Source of the DNA: Bacteroidota bacterium
GTDB lineage: Bacteria; Bacteroidota; Bacteroidia; NS11-12g; UBA955
Reading direction: 5' to 3'
Length of the DNA: 64,000 bases
Assembly: GCA_016787485.1 (NCBI GenBank)
Contig: JAEUUL010000039.1
Coordinates: 1 to 64,000, forward strand
The notes below the pieces were generated by a model that worked only from the letters and a program-made list of their open reading frames with translations, did not search any database and was not told the DNA's origin. Positions 8,618 to 16,234 of this stretch are shown here, piece by piece. The stretch's first letter is position 1, and every line of letters starts with the position of its first letter. The position numbers and the translations under genes are program-made.

Positions 8618-11065
8618 TTACTTATTTTTTATTCCAAGCAATGTATCTAATTCCTGTGCACTTTTTACCGCATGCGGAATTTCGGTAAGAGGCAAATAAA
8701 TAAAACTATTGCCTGATGCACCTGCCGTTTTAAAGGTGGATGCATTCATCACATACACCCGGTTTTTCGAATCCACGCAGGCGATATATTGCAATTTGGC
8801 GGGTTGAATACGACCGAAATACACATCTGCAGCTCCAAAAGTCTGGTATGAAAACGGGCTGCTGTGTGCAATCCATGCGCGTTTCACATCCAATGGAATG
8901 CCTCCGGCATCGGTCATTTTCAGTGTCAGGTTGAAACTATCCGGCTGCAACACAGGCACTGCCCATGCAAAAAGGCCGGTAGAACGAACGCGGAATTCCC
9001 TGACTGCGGTGCCGCGTGGTTTTATCTGGCCATAAAACAATACCCTTTTATTGTTTGCCGATGTGCTTTCCAGAAATTCCCTTTCCCAACCTTCTGCGGC
9101 AGCATTCTTCTCCTCAACTATCGCAAAATATTGTTTCATCCGGCGCAAAAATTCCTGCTGTTGTGCCCTTCCCTTTCTGCTCTTTTTCTTGTACTTTTCG
9201 TAGGGCTGCAACAACTGCAACCGCCAGTATCCGGTTTCTGTGCGCAAATCCAGGAACCAGTGCGCCCCCTCCTGTACGATGCGCACATCACTGTATACTG
9301 CACCTCTGATAAAGTGTGCTGTAAAATCCCTGCTATTCATCGCTGTACGGATTTCAAGCGCATAATTTTCCAATGCCTTTAATTCCGGAAACAAATTGGC
9401 GGTTTTATCAAATATCTGAAAACGTATGATTCCTTTTTCGCTGCGTTTATCGGCATACTCCCGCTTAATACCAATCAGGTTGCGCCCTCTGCGCAAAGTA
9501 TAGGCACCGGCTTTTGGAGCCCGGTCTGCTACCGGAGAAACATAAAAACCCTTCCAGGATTCCAGACTCTGCCTGTTTACTCCGGGTGGCAGCGAATAAA
9601 AATACCCCTCAGTCTCAAACCTTTGCGCAGCATGTGTTTGATCTGCTGAAAGCACTTCGGTGGCTGTGTGTTTATTGCTATAAAACCCATGAAAATCGAT
9701 GGGTTTTATTTTACTGTCATCAAAGTTGTAATCATAATCATAAAAATGCATCCACCTGCCCTTGTTCTTGCTGTATGCATAGAATCTGGAAACTGTATCG
9801 GCCTGAGACAGGAAGACAAACTTAACGAAATAGCCGTCTTTGATCTGTAATGGCATATTTCCGGCAGCAGCAGACAATTCAAACAAACCCTGTGGTGCAA
9901 GATCATAGGCAATTCCACTGCTGTCAAACTGCAGGGAATACCCTCTGCTAAACATCTCCCGGGGTTGATTCAACCACTGGATTCTGAGGCTGTATGAACC
10001 ATTCCACAAGCTGTCTCCGGCAACCTCCATGCAACCCTTCGGTATCAGAACCGCTGCATCTGTTCCCAAATAATATATTCTGTCCTGCTCATTGTTACCT
10101 GCAAACCGATATTCTCCGTCTTTGAATTCAGGTAAAAGACTTTTTTGTCCGGCTACCTGCGAAAATGCCGGCTCTTTTGGCGGAAATATTTTAACAAAAT
10201 CTGCAAACGAGGCGGTGATACCGGAATCTCCGCCTGCACTCATCAGCGGTGCAAACCGGGAGGCCGGAAACAGTGAGAGCAAATGCTCATGCTCCCATTG
10301 GGTAAGTTCTGCATCTGTGGCTTTGTATGTAAAATCGAGATAACGGTAGCCATTCTGGTATTGGTACTCCAGATTCTTGTGCAATACTGACAGGTCTTCC
10401 AGGTATTTCTCACTCATCCAGCTCAGATTGTCTATGATGACAAGTTTCTTCAATCCCTGAATGGACTTTACAGAAGGCGGAAGATCTGTCAGTTTATCTG
10501 TGCTGATGCCGAATGACTGAAGTCCCGGCAGGACAGCGGCAGCAGAAATGGCGGCCGGAATCTCTTTTGCAACATAAGGAGCTACCAATGTCAGCTCCCG
10601 CACTTTGGTCCAGCCGGCCATGAACTGATAATCTTCAGGAACGACCTCAAAAATCAGGGTGAGTCCCGGCAGTTTGCCCAGGTAATTGTTCAGCAATATC
10701 TGGTCTTCTTTGCCATTGCGGAGAAAAAGGGTAATGTTTGAAACCCACTCCAGTTTTTCCAGGTCATCGTCGGTCAGTTCTCCGGTAAATTTCAGCAACT
10801 GCACATCTTCCACTTCATCCAGCAGCGACAGTGTGCCTGCAACTTTGCTGATATCCACATTGCCATTTACCCGCACATGCTGTACACCATAAAATCGCTT
10901 TAAGTTCTTACGGATAAAATCCAGATCTTTTTGCTCATTGATTTCAAGGTTCAGGGTGATTCCTGAAGCTACTTTCCGCGGATTCAGGTAGGGCTGCGCA
11001 CTGGCAATCGGAGCCCAAACCGCAAACAATATTGCAAATAAGAATTTAAAACGGATGATTTTCAT
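8618..11065 (-). CDS. secreted leucine-rich-repeat-like protein of unknown function
   Basis: 815 residues from the ATG at 11065, which starts a clear signal peptide (MKIIRFKFLFAILFAVWAPIASAQ). An ATG 240 nt upstream would add an 80-residue Cys-rich tail that precedes the signal peptide, contains the likely promoter and overlaps the neighbouring gene, so it is rejected. Residues about 30-260 show irregular leucine-rich-repeat spacing (LSLLDEVEDVQLLKF, LPGLQSFGISTDKLTDLPPSV, GLKKLVIIDNLSWM). The rest is beta-rich, with a basic stretch (KYKKKSRKGRAQQ) in the middle. No enzyme motif is recognised and there is no T9SS tail. It is probably periplasmic or at the outer membrane. It follows the 11187-11642 gene on the same strand after 121 nt. 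Confidence 0.75.
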   Translation of the reverse strand: MKIIRFKFLFAILFAVWAPIASAQPYLNPRKVASGITLNLEINEQKDLDFIRKNLKRFYGVQHVRVNGNVDISKVAGTLSLLDEVEDVQLLKFTGELTDDDLEKLEWVSNITLFLRNGKEDQILLNNYLGKLPGLTLIFEVVPEDYQFMAGWTKVRELTLVAPYVAKEIPAAISAAAVLPGLQSFGISTDKLTDLPPSVKSIQGLKKLVIIDNLSWMSEKYLEDLSVLHKNLEYQYQNGYRYLDFTYKATDAELTQWEHEHLLSLFPASRFAPLMSAGGDSGITASFADFVKIFPPKEPAFSQVAGQKSLLPEFKDGEYRFAGNNEQDRIYYLGTDAAVLIPKGCMEVAGDSLWNGSYSLRIQWLNQPREMFSRGYSLQFDSSGIAYDLAPQGLFELSAAAGNMPLQIKDGYFVKFVFLSQADTVSRFYAYSKNKGRWMHFYDYDYNFDDSKIKPIDFHGFYSNKHTATEVLSADQTHAAQRFETEGYFYSLPPGVNRQSLESWKGFYVSPVADRAPKAGAYTLRRGRNLIGIKREYADKRSEKGIIRFQIFDKTANLFPELKALENYALEIRTAMNSRDFTAHFIRGAVYSDVRIVQEGAHWFLDLRTETGYWRLQLLQPYEKYKKKSRKGRAQQQEFLRRMKQYFAIVEEKNAAAEGWEREFLESTSANNKRVLFYGQIKPRGTAVREFRVRSTGLFAWAVPVLQPDSFNLTLKMTDAGGIPLDVKRAWIAHSSPFSYQTFGAADVYFGRIQPAKLQYIACVDSKNRVYVMNASTFKTAGASGNSFIYLPLTEIPHAVKSAQELDTLLGIKNK

Positions 11066-11109
11066 ACTGAGCCATTTAAGCAAACGCATTGGGATGCATG
11101 CACATTGCG

Positions 11110-11153
11110 CAAAGATGCAAAATGCAGGGAAATGGCCTGCAAAAGGTTTTGCA
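11110..11153 (-). promoter_or_regulatory. possible promoter with dyad operator for the LRR-like gene
   Basis: On the minus strand, CATCTTTG (11110-11117; one mismatch from TAnnTTTG) lies 44 nt before the start at 11065. About 22 nt further upstream a TTTTG could serve as the -33 element. That TTTTG is part of an inverted repeat, TGCAAAA-2 nt-TTTTGCA (11138-11153), which could be a repressor site or a small hairpin. This is inference only. Confidence 0.35.
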
Positions 11154-11186
11154 AGTGTATTTAATACAGGACGTTGGCGGCCCGGA

Positions 11187-11642
11187 TTAGCGGCGAAACT
11201 TGCTGAACAAGCCGCCAAACTTGCCGAGCAAACCCAGCATGCCCCCATCCAAACCGATAAAACTGAGCACACCCTGCAAATCGTTTGAATAACCTCCGGC
11301 TTCAAACCGTTGTTTCAACCCATTCAACGCAAATGCCAAAGCTGTTTCTGCAAGTTGTTGTTTTTTATCTGCCGTCCAGTCCAGGCCATAGTATGTATCC
11401 GTAATTTTTTGCATCAGTTCCTGATAATAGCTGCTGCCTTTGATCGCATCGGCACCGCTGCTGAACATGTTTTGCAATTCTCCCATTTTACCACTCATGG
11501 CCAGTCCCTGAATATACTGCATGGCGGCCTGTGTGGTAAGGTCAAAATGCGCCTCACTCTGACTCTCGGTAAAACCAAATTCAAACCCATGCCTCAAATG
11601 AAAATCTTTGGCAATTTCTTTCAGATACTCCTGTAATTTCAT
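11187..11642 (-). CDS. conserved small protein of unknown function next to the HerA-like ATPase
   Basis: 151 residues, no signal peptide, mostly predicted helix. I do not recognise a named family. The last 20 residues are a glycine- and leucine-rich amphipathic stretch that ends in a basic cluster (GLFSKFRR). The neighbouring HerA-like protein also ends in a Gly/Leu-rich segment followed by basic residues. It lies 24 nt downstream of that gene on the same strand, so the two are almost certainly co-transcribed. The start ATG at 11642 is the only one that gives the whole conserved-looking N-terminus (MKLQEYLKEIAKDFHL). Confidence 0.7.
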   Translation of the reverse strand: MKLQEYLKEIAKDFHLRHGFEFGFTESQSEAHFDLTTQAAMQYIQGLAMSGKMGELQNMFSSGADAIKGSSYYQELMQKITDTYYGLDWTADKKQQLAETALAFALNGLKQRFEAGGYSNDLQGVLSFIGLDGGMLGLLGKFGGLFSKFRR

Positions 11643-11666
11643 GTAATTGTTTTTTTGTTTTATTCT

Positions 11667-13217
11667 TTAAAACCAGGAAGATTTGCGTCTTCTGGTTCCA
11701 CCGATTCCGAGCACGCCCAGCAACCCACGGGTGAGTTCTCTCACCACAGTTCGGCCCACACTGCTGTTTACGGCCTGCTCTATAATAGATTTTTCCTTGC
11801 GCCCTCCTGTTTCTTCTTTCTTTTCCTCTTCCTCTTTTCGGGATTCTTCTTCCTCGTTCTTTTTTGCTTCCAGTTTTTTGATCAGTATTTCTGCAGCACT
11901 TTCCCGGTCAATGCGCTTGTCATATTTTCCATGAATTTTACTCCCTGCCACCATGGCATTGATTTCTGATGCTGAAATCACATCCATTCTGCTACCCGGA
12001 GCACACATCATACAATGCACCAGCGGAGTGGGAATGCCTTTTTCATTCAGTACAGTGACAAAAGCCTCACCAATTCCCAGTTGAGTCAGCAATTCATCGG
12101 CATCATAAAAATCGCTGAGGGGATAATTCTCGGCTGCCTTCTGAATGTCTTTGCGGTCTTTGGCAGTAAATGCCCTGAGTGCGTGCTGCAACTTAAAACC
12201 CAACTGACTCAGCACGGCATCCGGAATATCAGCCGGATTCTGGGTAATGAAAAATATGCCCACTCCCTTACTGCGAATGAGCTTGACCACGGTTTCAATC
12301 TGATCCAGAAGCACTTTCGGTGCATCCTTAAAAATCAAATGGGCTTCATCGATAAATATAACCAGTTCAGGTGCATCCACATCCCCGCGTTCCGGAAGGG
12401 TTGCATAGATTTCTGCAAGCAGGCACAGCATGAAGGTACTGAATAACAAAGGCTTGCCCTGCACATCGGTAAGCCGGAGTATATTGATATATCCCCTTCC
12501 ATTGTCGTCCAGCCGCATCAGATCTTCCACTTCAAAACTGGGTTCACCGAAGAATGTATCGGCACCCTGACTTTCTATCTGCAAAATATTGCGGAGTATG
12601 GTACCCACACTTTGTGTGCTTACCAGTCCGTAGTTCTGTTCAATTTCATCTTTTCCATCCTGACTGATGTGCTGCAAGGCTTTGCGTAAATCCGCTATAT
12701 CCAGCAGGGGAAGACTGTGGTCATCACAATACTTGAAGAGCAGAGAAATGGTACCGCTTTGCACATCGTTCAGTTCCAGTATTTTTGAGAGCAGCACAGG
12801 CCCGAATTCGCTGACAGTTGCGCGCATACGGGTACCCGGCTCATCGCTGATACTGAGCAATTCTGCTGCATTTTGCAAAGACTGCCAGGGTACACCCAAT
12901 TTGGCATGTCTCTCCTCTATTTTCGGATTGCTGCTGCCGGGTTGAGAGATACCGGATAAATCGCCTTTGATGTCCATAAGCAATACCGGAACCCCTTTTT
13001 GGCTCAATTGTTCGGCAATCATTTGCAGACTTTTTGTTTTTCCGGTACCGGTAGCCCCGGCAATCAAACCGTGCCGGTTGAATGTGCGAAGCGGTGCGGA
13101 TACCCGGAATCCGGAAACCACCTCGCCGTCGAGCATGGGTCCGCCCAGTACGATGCTGTCTCCCTGAAAAGTGTATCCGGCACCCACCTGGGAGAGGAAT
13201 TTTTCTTTATCTGCCAT
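11667..13217 (-). CDS. HerA-like bipolar helicase/ATPase, DUF853 (YjgR) family
   Basis: 516 residues, close to the usual length of E. coli YjgR-type proteins. Walker A is GATGTGKT (residues 54-61) and Walker B is LVIFIDEA (about 285-292), followed by the sensor-like FFITQNPADIP. These features place it in the HerA/FtsK superfamily of hexameric P-loop ATPases. DUF853 members are predicted DNA translocases, but their cellular role is not settled. A charged linker rich in E and K (residues about 450-480) separates the ATPase core from a Gly/Leu-rich basic tail. The start codon is 5 nt from an AAATTTG sequence, and the 14 nt ending in the ATG are identical to those before the methyltransferase gene at 32349. 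Confidence 0.88.
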   Translation of the reverse strand: MADKEKFLSQVGAGYTFQGDSIVLGGPMLDGEVVSGFRVSAPLRTFNRHGLIAGATGTGKTKSLQMIAEQLSQKGVPVLLMDIKGDLSGISQPGSSNPKIEERHAKLGVPWQSLQNAAELLSISDEPGTRMRATVSEFGPVLLSKILELNDVQSGTISLLFKYCDDHSLPLLDIADLRKALQHISQDGKDEIEQNYGLVSTQSVGTILRNILQIESQGADTFFGEPSFEVEDLMRLDDNGRGYINILRLTDVQGKPLLFSTFMLCLLAEIYATLPERGDVDAPELVIFIDEAHLIFKDAPKVLLDQIETVVKLIRSKGVGIFFITQNPADIPDAVLSQLGFKLQHALRAFTAKDRKDIQKAAENYPLSDFYDADELLTQLGIGEAFVTVLNEKGIPTPLVHCMMCAPGSRMDVISASEINAMVAGSKIHGKYDKRIDRESAAEILIKKLEAKKNEEEESRKEEEEKKEETGGRKEKSIIEQAVNSSVGRTVVRELTRGLLGVLGIGGTRRRKSSWF

Positions 13218-13274
13218 GCAGGCAAATTTCAGGAAAATTCAGCGCTAAAATGAAAATTTCATCGACAAACCTGA

Positions 13275-13994
13275 CTAATCTTTTACCCTGCCGGCAGATC
13301 TGAGAAAATGACTGAATTCCTGCCTCTCCTCATTCCGGATTCCTTCGGGTTTCAGCGCATCCATACGCACTTTGCCATGGGCATGGATAATCTGCATATC
13401 CGGGCCGGCTATACCCACATGTGTGGTTTTTTCTTTGCCGAAAAACACCAGATCCCCTTCCGAAATCTCATGAAAAGACACGGGAGAAACAACCTGCTCC
13501 TGCTGCCATGCGTCACGCGGCAATTGCACCCCATGCATTTTGTACACCACCTGTGTCAATCCGCTGCAGTCCATGCCGCAATCGCTACGCCCACCCCACA
13601 GGTAGGGCACTTCCAGAAAACCCAGTGCCTTTTCCCACAGGGAAACAGGCGGGATTTGCTCACGCACCAGCAATTGCCAGGTCTTGCCATCCAGTGTGAG
13701 GGTGTCCGCTTCCGGCAGGCCGGAGCCGGCGGAGAGGTGAATGCGTTGTGCGCCGCAAACCCAGCTGGCGCCCTGTGCTTTCAACACGCGCGGGAACTGC
13801 AGTTCTGACTCATGCAGGTAATAAAAGGGTATCCATCCCGTATAGCTGTCCCAGTCGCAGCTTACCAGCAGCCACTCTCCTTTTTCTTCAAGTACGGTGC
13901 AGGTTTCTCCAAAAAGAAGGCTGCTCACCATTTCTGATGTGGAAGAAGGTTCCTTTCTCAGCGGACACCAGGTTTGAAGCAGTACTTTTTGCAT
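13275..13994 (-). CDS. C40 (NlpC/P60) peptidase with N-terminal SH3-like domain
   Basis: 239 residues. The N-terminal half has SH3-like sequence (LRKEPSSTSEMVSSLLFGE, then DWDSYTGWIPFYYL). The C-terminal half is an NlpC/P60 Cys peptidase: Cys143 in DCGMDCSGL, His192 in THVGIA, and a third polar residue in IIHAHG (204-206). There is no signal peptide, so it is probably cytoplasmic. That fits the dipeptidyl-peptidase VI / YkfC type, which cuts the gamma-D-Glu-L-DAP bond of recycled muropeptides; the substrate is inferred. It lies between the ferredoxin gene (54 nt away) and the HerA-like gene (57 nt away) on the same strand. Confidence 0.88.
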   Translation of the reverse strand: MQKVLLQTWCPLRKEPSSTSEMVSSLLFGETCTVLEEKGEWLLVSCDWDSYTGWIPFYYLHESELQFPRVLKAQGASWVCGAQRIHLSAGSGLPEADTLTLDGKTWQLLVREQIPPVSLWEKALGFLEVPYLWGGRSDCGMDCSGLTQVVYKMHGVQLPRDAWQQEQVVSPVSFHEISEGDLVFFGKEKTTHVGIAGPDMQIIHAHGKVRMDALKPEGIRNEERQEFSHFLRSAGRVKD

Positions 13995-14048
13995 GCAAAA
14001 ACAGGATATTGAATGAGGCTGATGGGTGGAATCCGAAGTCTGTGCGGT

Positions 14049-14396
14049 TTAAACGTGTAGTCTTTCCTTTCGGTCGAGCAATACTTCCTTGCTCTCTACA
14101 TGGTCCGGGTCGGGTACACAACAATCTACAGGGCAAACGGCAGCGCACTGCGGTTCTTCGTGAAAACCGGTGCATTCCGTACACTTGTCGGGCACAATGA
14201 AGTAAACCTCGTTGCTTACCGGACCGAATTTTTCATGCACATCCACAACACGCCCGTCTACCAATTGAAAAGTACCGGTAACCTCGGTACCATCAGCGAT
14301 AGACCAGTCCACCCCGGCTTCATAGATGGCATTATTGGGACATTCGGGCTCACAAGCGCCGCAGTTGATGCATTCTTCAGTGATTATAATTGCCAT
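14049..14396 (-). CDS. 2[4Fe-4S] ferredoxin, Alvin-like
   Basis: 115 residues. First cluster motif C9-x2-C12-x2-C15-x3-C19. The second is C72-x2-C75-x8-C84-x3-C88, with the 8-residue insertion typical of ferredoxins related to the Allochromatium vinosum type. A longer-than-usual loop (residues 20-71) separates the two motifs. It is a cytoplasmic electron carrier with no redox partner encoded nearby. A perfect -7 box stands 17 nt before the start. The gene is divergent from the phosphodiesterase gene at 14459, sharing a 62-nt intergenic region. Confidence 0.92.
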   Translation of the reverse strand: MAIIITEECINCGACEPECPNNAIYEAGVDWSIADGTEVTGTFQLVDGRVVDVHEKFGPVSNEVYFIVPDKCTECTGFHEEPQCAAVCPVDCCVPDPDHVESKEVLLDRKERLHV

Positions 14397-14413
14397 TTGT
14401 AGGAAAAGCGGTG

Positions 14414-14421
14414 CAAAGTTA
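14414..14421 (-). promoter_or_regulatory. -7 promoter box TAACTTTG for the ferredoxin gene
   Basis: An exact TAnnTTTG match on the minus strand (reads CAAAGTTA on the plus strand), 17 nt before the ATG at 14396. The identical octamer is used before guaB, higB and the IPP isomerase gene. Confidence 0.65.
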
Positions 14422-14432
14422 CAACTCTTGTG

Positions 14433-14440
14433 TATTTTCG
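14433..14440 (+). promoter_or_regulatory. -7-like box TATTTTCG for the phosphodiesterase gene
   Basis: A TAnnTTCG variant 18 nt before the ATG at 14459, back to back with the ferredoxin promoter. Confidence 0.4.
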
Positions 14441-14458
14441 GCCTGTAAATTATAAGCT

Positions 14459-14962
14459 ATGATTTTTGGCGTACTAAGCGATATCCACGACAACCTTACA
14501 AATCTGGACCGGGCACTTCAATTGCTGAAGGCAAAGGGTGCTGAGGCGCTGATATTCTGCGGGGACTTCTGTGCTCCGTTTGCTGCGGTAAAACTGGCAG
14601 AATCCGGATTGCCGGTGCATGCAGTGTTTGGTAACAATGACGGCGACCGCTTTGCGATAAGAAATCTCACATCCGGTTTTCAAAATTTCACGCTTTACGG
14701 AGAATATATCGGAGACACTCCGAATCCTCTGGAACTTGATTCTGTAAAAATAGGGGTTACTCATTATCCCTTCTATGCAAAGCCATTGATCAAGACAGGA
14801 TGGTATGATTGTGTATTTTTCGGTCACTCCCACAAGGCAGAAAAGCAAAAATACGGACAGAACCTGCTGTTAAATCCGGGAGAAATTGCCGGCATTTTTG
14901 GCCAGCCCAGCTTTGCAGTTCTGGATACAGCCCTGCGCAGTTCAGAAATCGTGTATTTTTAA
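14459..14962 (+). CDS. YfcE/MJ0936-family metallophosphoesterase
   Basis: 167 residues, the normal size for this family of small binuclear-metal phosphodiesterases. The metal-binding motifs appear in order: LSDIHDN (residues 5-11), CGDFCAP (about 36-42), FGNNDGD (about 59-65), THYPFY (about 100-105) and FGHSHKAE (about 119-126). Family members hydrolyse phosphodiesters such as bis-pNPP in vitro, but the natural substrate is usually unknown. It is cytoplasmic, with no signal peptide. It converges with the DUF6498 gene, leaving 19 nt. Confidence 0.9.
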   Translation: MIFGVLSDIHDNLTNLDRALQLLKAKGAEALIFCGDFCAPFAAVKLAESGLPVHAVFGNNDGDRFAIRNLTSGFQNFTLYGEYIGDTPNPLELDSVKIGVTHYPFYAKPLIKTGWYDCVFFGHSHKAEKQKYGQNLLLNPGEIAGIFGQPSFAVLDTALRSSEIVYF

Positions 14963-14981
14963 GCAATCCCTTTCTGTTGAA

Positions 14982-15605
14982 TCAGTCGGCCGGGTGCCAG
15001 TGTTGCTTGCGGTAGGCATAAAGCAGATCTGTGATGATATCCACCAGAAATTTAAGCAACATAAACAAATAGAAAACAGAAAAACGGTGAGAGAGAAATG
15101 CGCCGCCCAAAATAACCAAATGCATGGGAATGATGCGCAGATACGGGGTAAAGAACATTTTCATGATGTCCATTTTGCGTTTCGCATTGTCGCTGATTTC
15201 GTAGGGAAGTTGTGCGATCATAGCTGCGAAAAGCAGCATGGCCGTGAGGAAAGTATTGTGCGCATTTCCCAGCATGCTGCCGGGTATGGATTTCGAAACA
15301 AGAATAAACACACCGTATACAAGATGAAATCCTCCGAAATGTATCGCAAAAAATAAAGCCATTGAAATTTTAAGGGACCATGAAGGACCCTTCATTTCTC
15401 CATTTACTTCAACAGGTGAAAAGTCCTTCAGTGCCAGCATCTGCACGAAATTACTCATGCCCAGGCAAACCGATTGCCACCAGAACAACATGATTACACT
15501 GCGGATTCCGTCCGGATCATTTCTGTATTCAAACAGGATATAAATATTGAATAAAATATTCAACCAGAGCTGAGGGGTGCGAAAATATCCTTTCCAGTTG
15601 TTCAT
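14982..15605 (-). CDS. DUF6498-type membrane protein
   Basis: 207 residues with about five or six hydrophobic segments. The sequence WWQSVCLGMSNFVQMLALKDFS after the second hydrophobic stretch resembles DUF6498 proteins, a family of unknown function. It is an inner-membrane protein. It is the last gene of a three-gene operon: its ATG overlaps the uridine-kinase stop (ATGA), so translation is probably coupled. Nothing in the sequence indicates a substrate or activity. Confidence 0.7.
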   Translation of the reverse strand: MNNWKGYFRTPQLWLNILFNIYILFEYRNDPDGIRSVIMLFWWQSVCLGMSNFVQMLALKDFSPVEVNGEMKGPSWSLKISMALFFAIHFGGFHLVYGVFILVSKSIPGSMLGNAHNTFLTAMLLFAAMIAQLPYEISDNAKRKMDIMKMFFTPYLRIIPMHLVILGGAFLSHRFSVFYLFMLLKFLVDIITDLLYAYRKQHWHPAD

Positions 15606-16234
15606 GATGGGATTGTTCTGAGGCCGGTTTTAGCCGCAATATATTCCCAAAGAGACTGTATTTCCATGGGTTTATCCTCTGCGTTCGGGATGCAATACTG
15701 GCATTGGTTACGATAGGGTAAAATATATCGTTCGTAAGCCGGAATGACATGATGCATCCATTGATACATGCTTTTACCGGCATCAATCCCCCTTTCCAGT
15801 TCGTCGCGTTTCAACCGGCGCGACAAACCGGTATCCGTGGATGATTCTACAAATACACGCACATCAAGCAAACTGAAACAATCAGGCTCACTGAATACAA
15901 AGAGCCCATCGGCAAGAACCACTGGGGCTGGCTCAATAATTTCCACCGTTTCCGGGGCAGCGTCCAGTTCAAAATGGTACTTTTTCACCAGCACCGTATG
16001 TCCGGCTTTCAACAACCGAAGGTCGTGAACAAATTGCTGCAGATTGAGTGCGCCGGGGAGATCATAATTCACGTACCCGTTTTCATCAACCTGCTGCTTA
16101 TGCCGGGGCAGATAATAATCATCCATAGAAAGACAGACCACCGAATGGCCGCCTCTGGATTGAAGCTCCCGCACAAGAAAAGTCTTCCCCGCACCGCTAA
16201 GTCCGCTGATACCTATGGTGAGGATTGGATTCAC
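15602..16234 (-). CDS. uridine kinase-like P-loop kinase
   Basis: 210 residues. Walker A is GLSGAGKT (residues about 12-19), followed by the uridine-kinase-like SMDDYYLPR and the acceptor-region motif YDLPGALN, then VVLADGLFVF (Walker B position) and a lid-like RRLKRDELERG. It probably phosphorylates uridine or cytidine, or a related small alcohol such as pantothenate; the exact substrate is inferred. The start is a GTG that overlaps the TGA of the MORN gene (GTGA), and its own TGA overlaps the DUF6498 start (ATGA). Confidence 0.8.
   Translation of the reverse strand: MNPILTIGISGLSGAGKTFLVRELQSRGGHSVVCLSMDDYYLPRHKQQVDENGYVNYDLPGALNLQQFVHDLRLLKAGHTVLVKKYHFELDAAPETVEIIEPAPVVLADGLFVFSEPDCFSLLDVRVFVESSTDTGLSRRLKRDELERGIDAGKSMYQWMHHVIPAYERYILPYRNQCQYCIPNAEDKPMEIQSLWEYIAAKTGLRTIPS

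Noticed and set aside
11066-11305. 80-residue N-terminal extension of the LRR-like gene
   Set aside because: It precedes the signal peptide, spans the likely promoter and overlaps the neighbouring gene at 11187.
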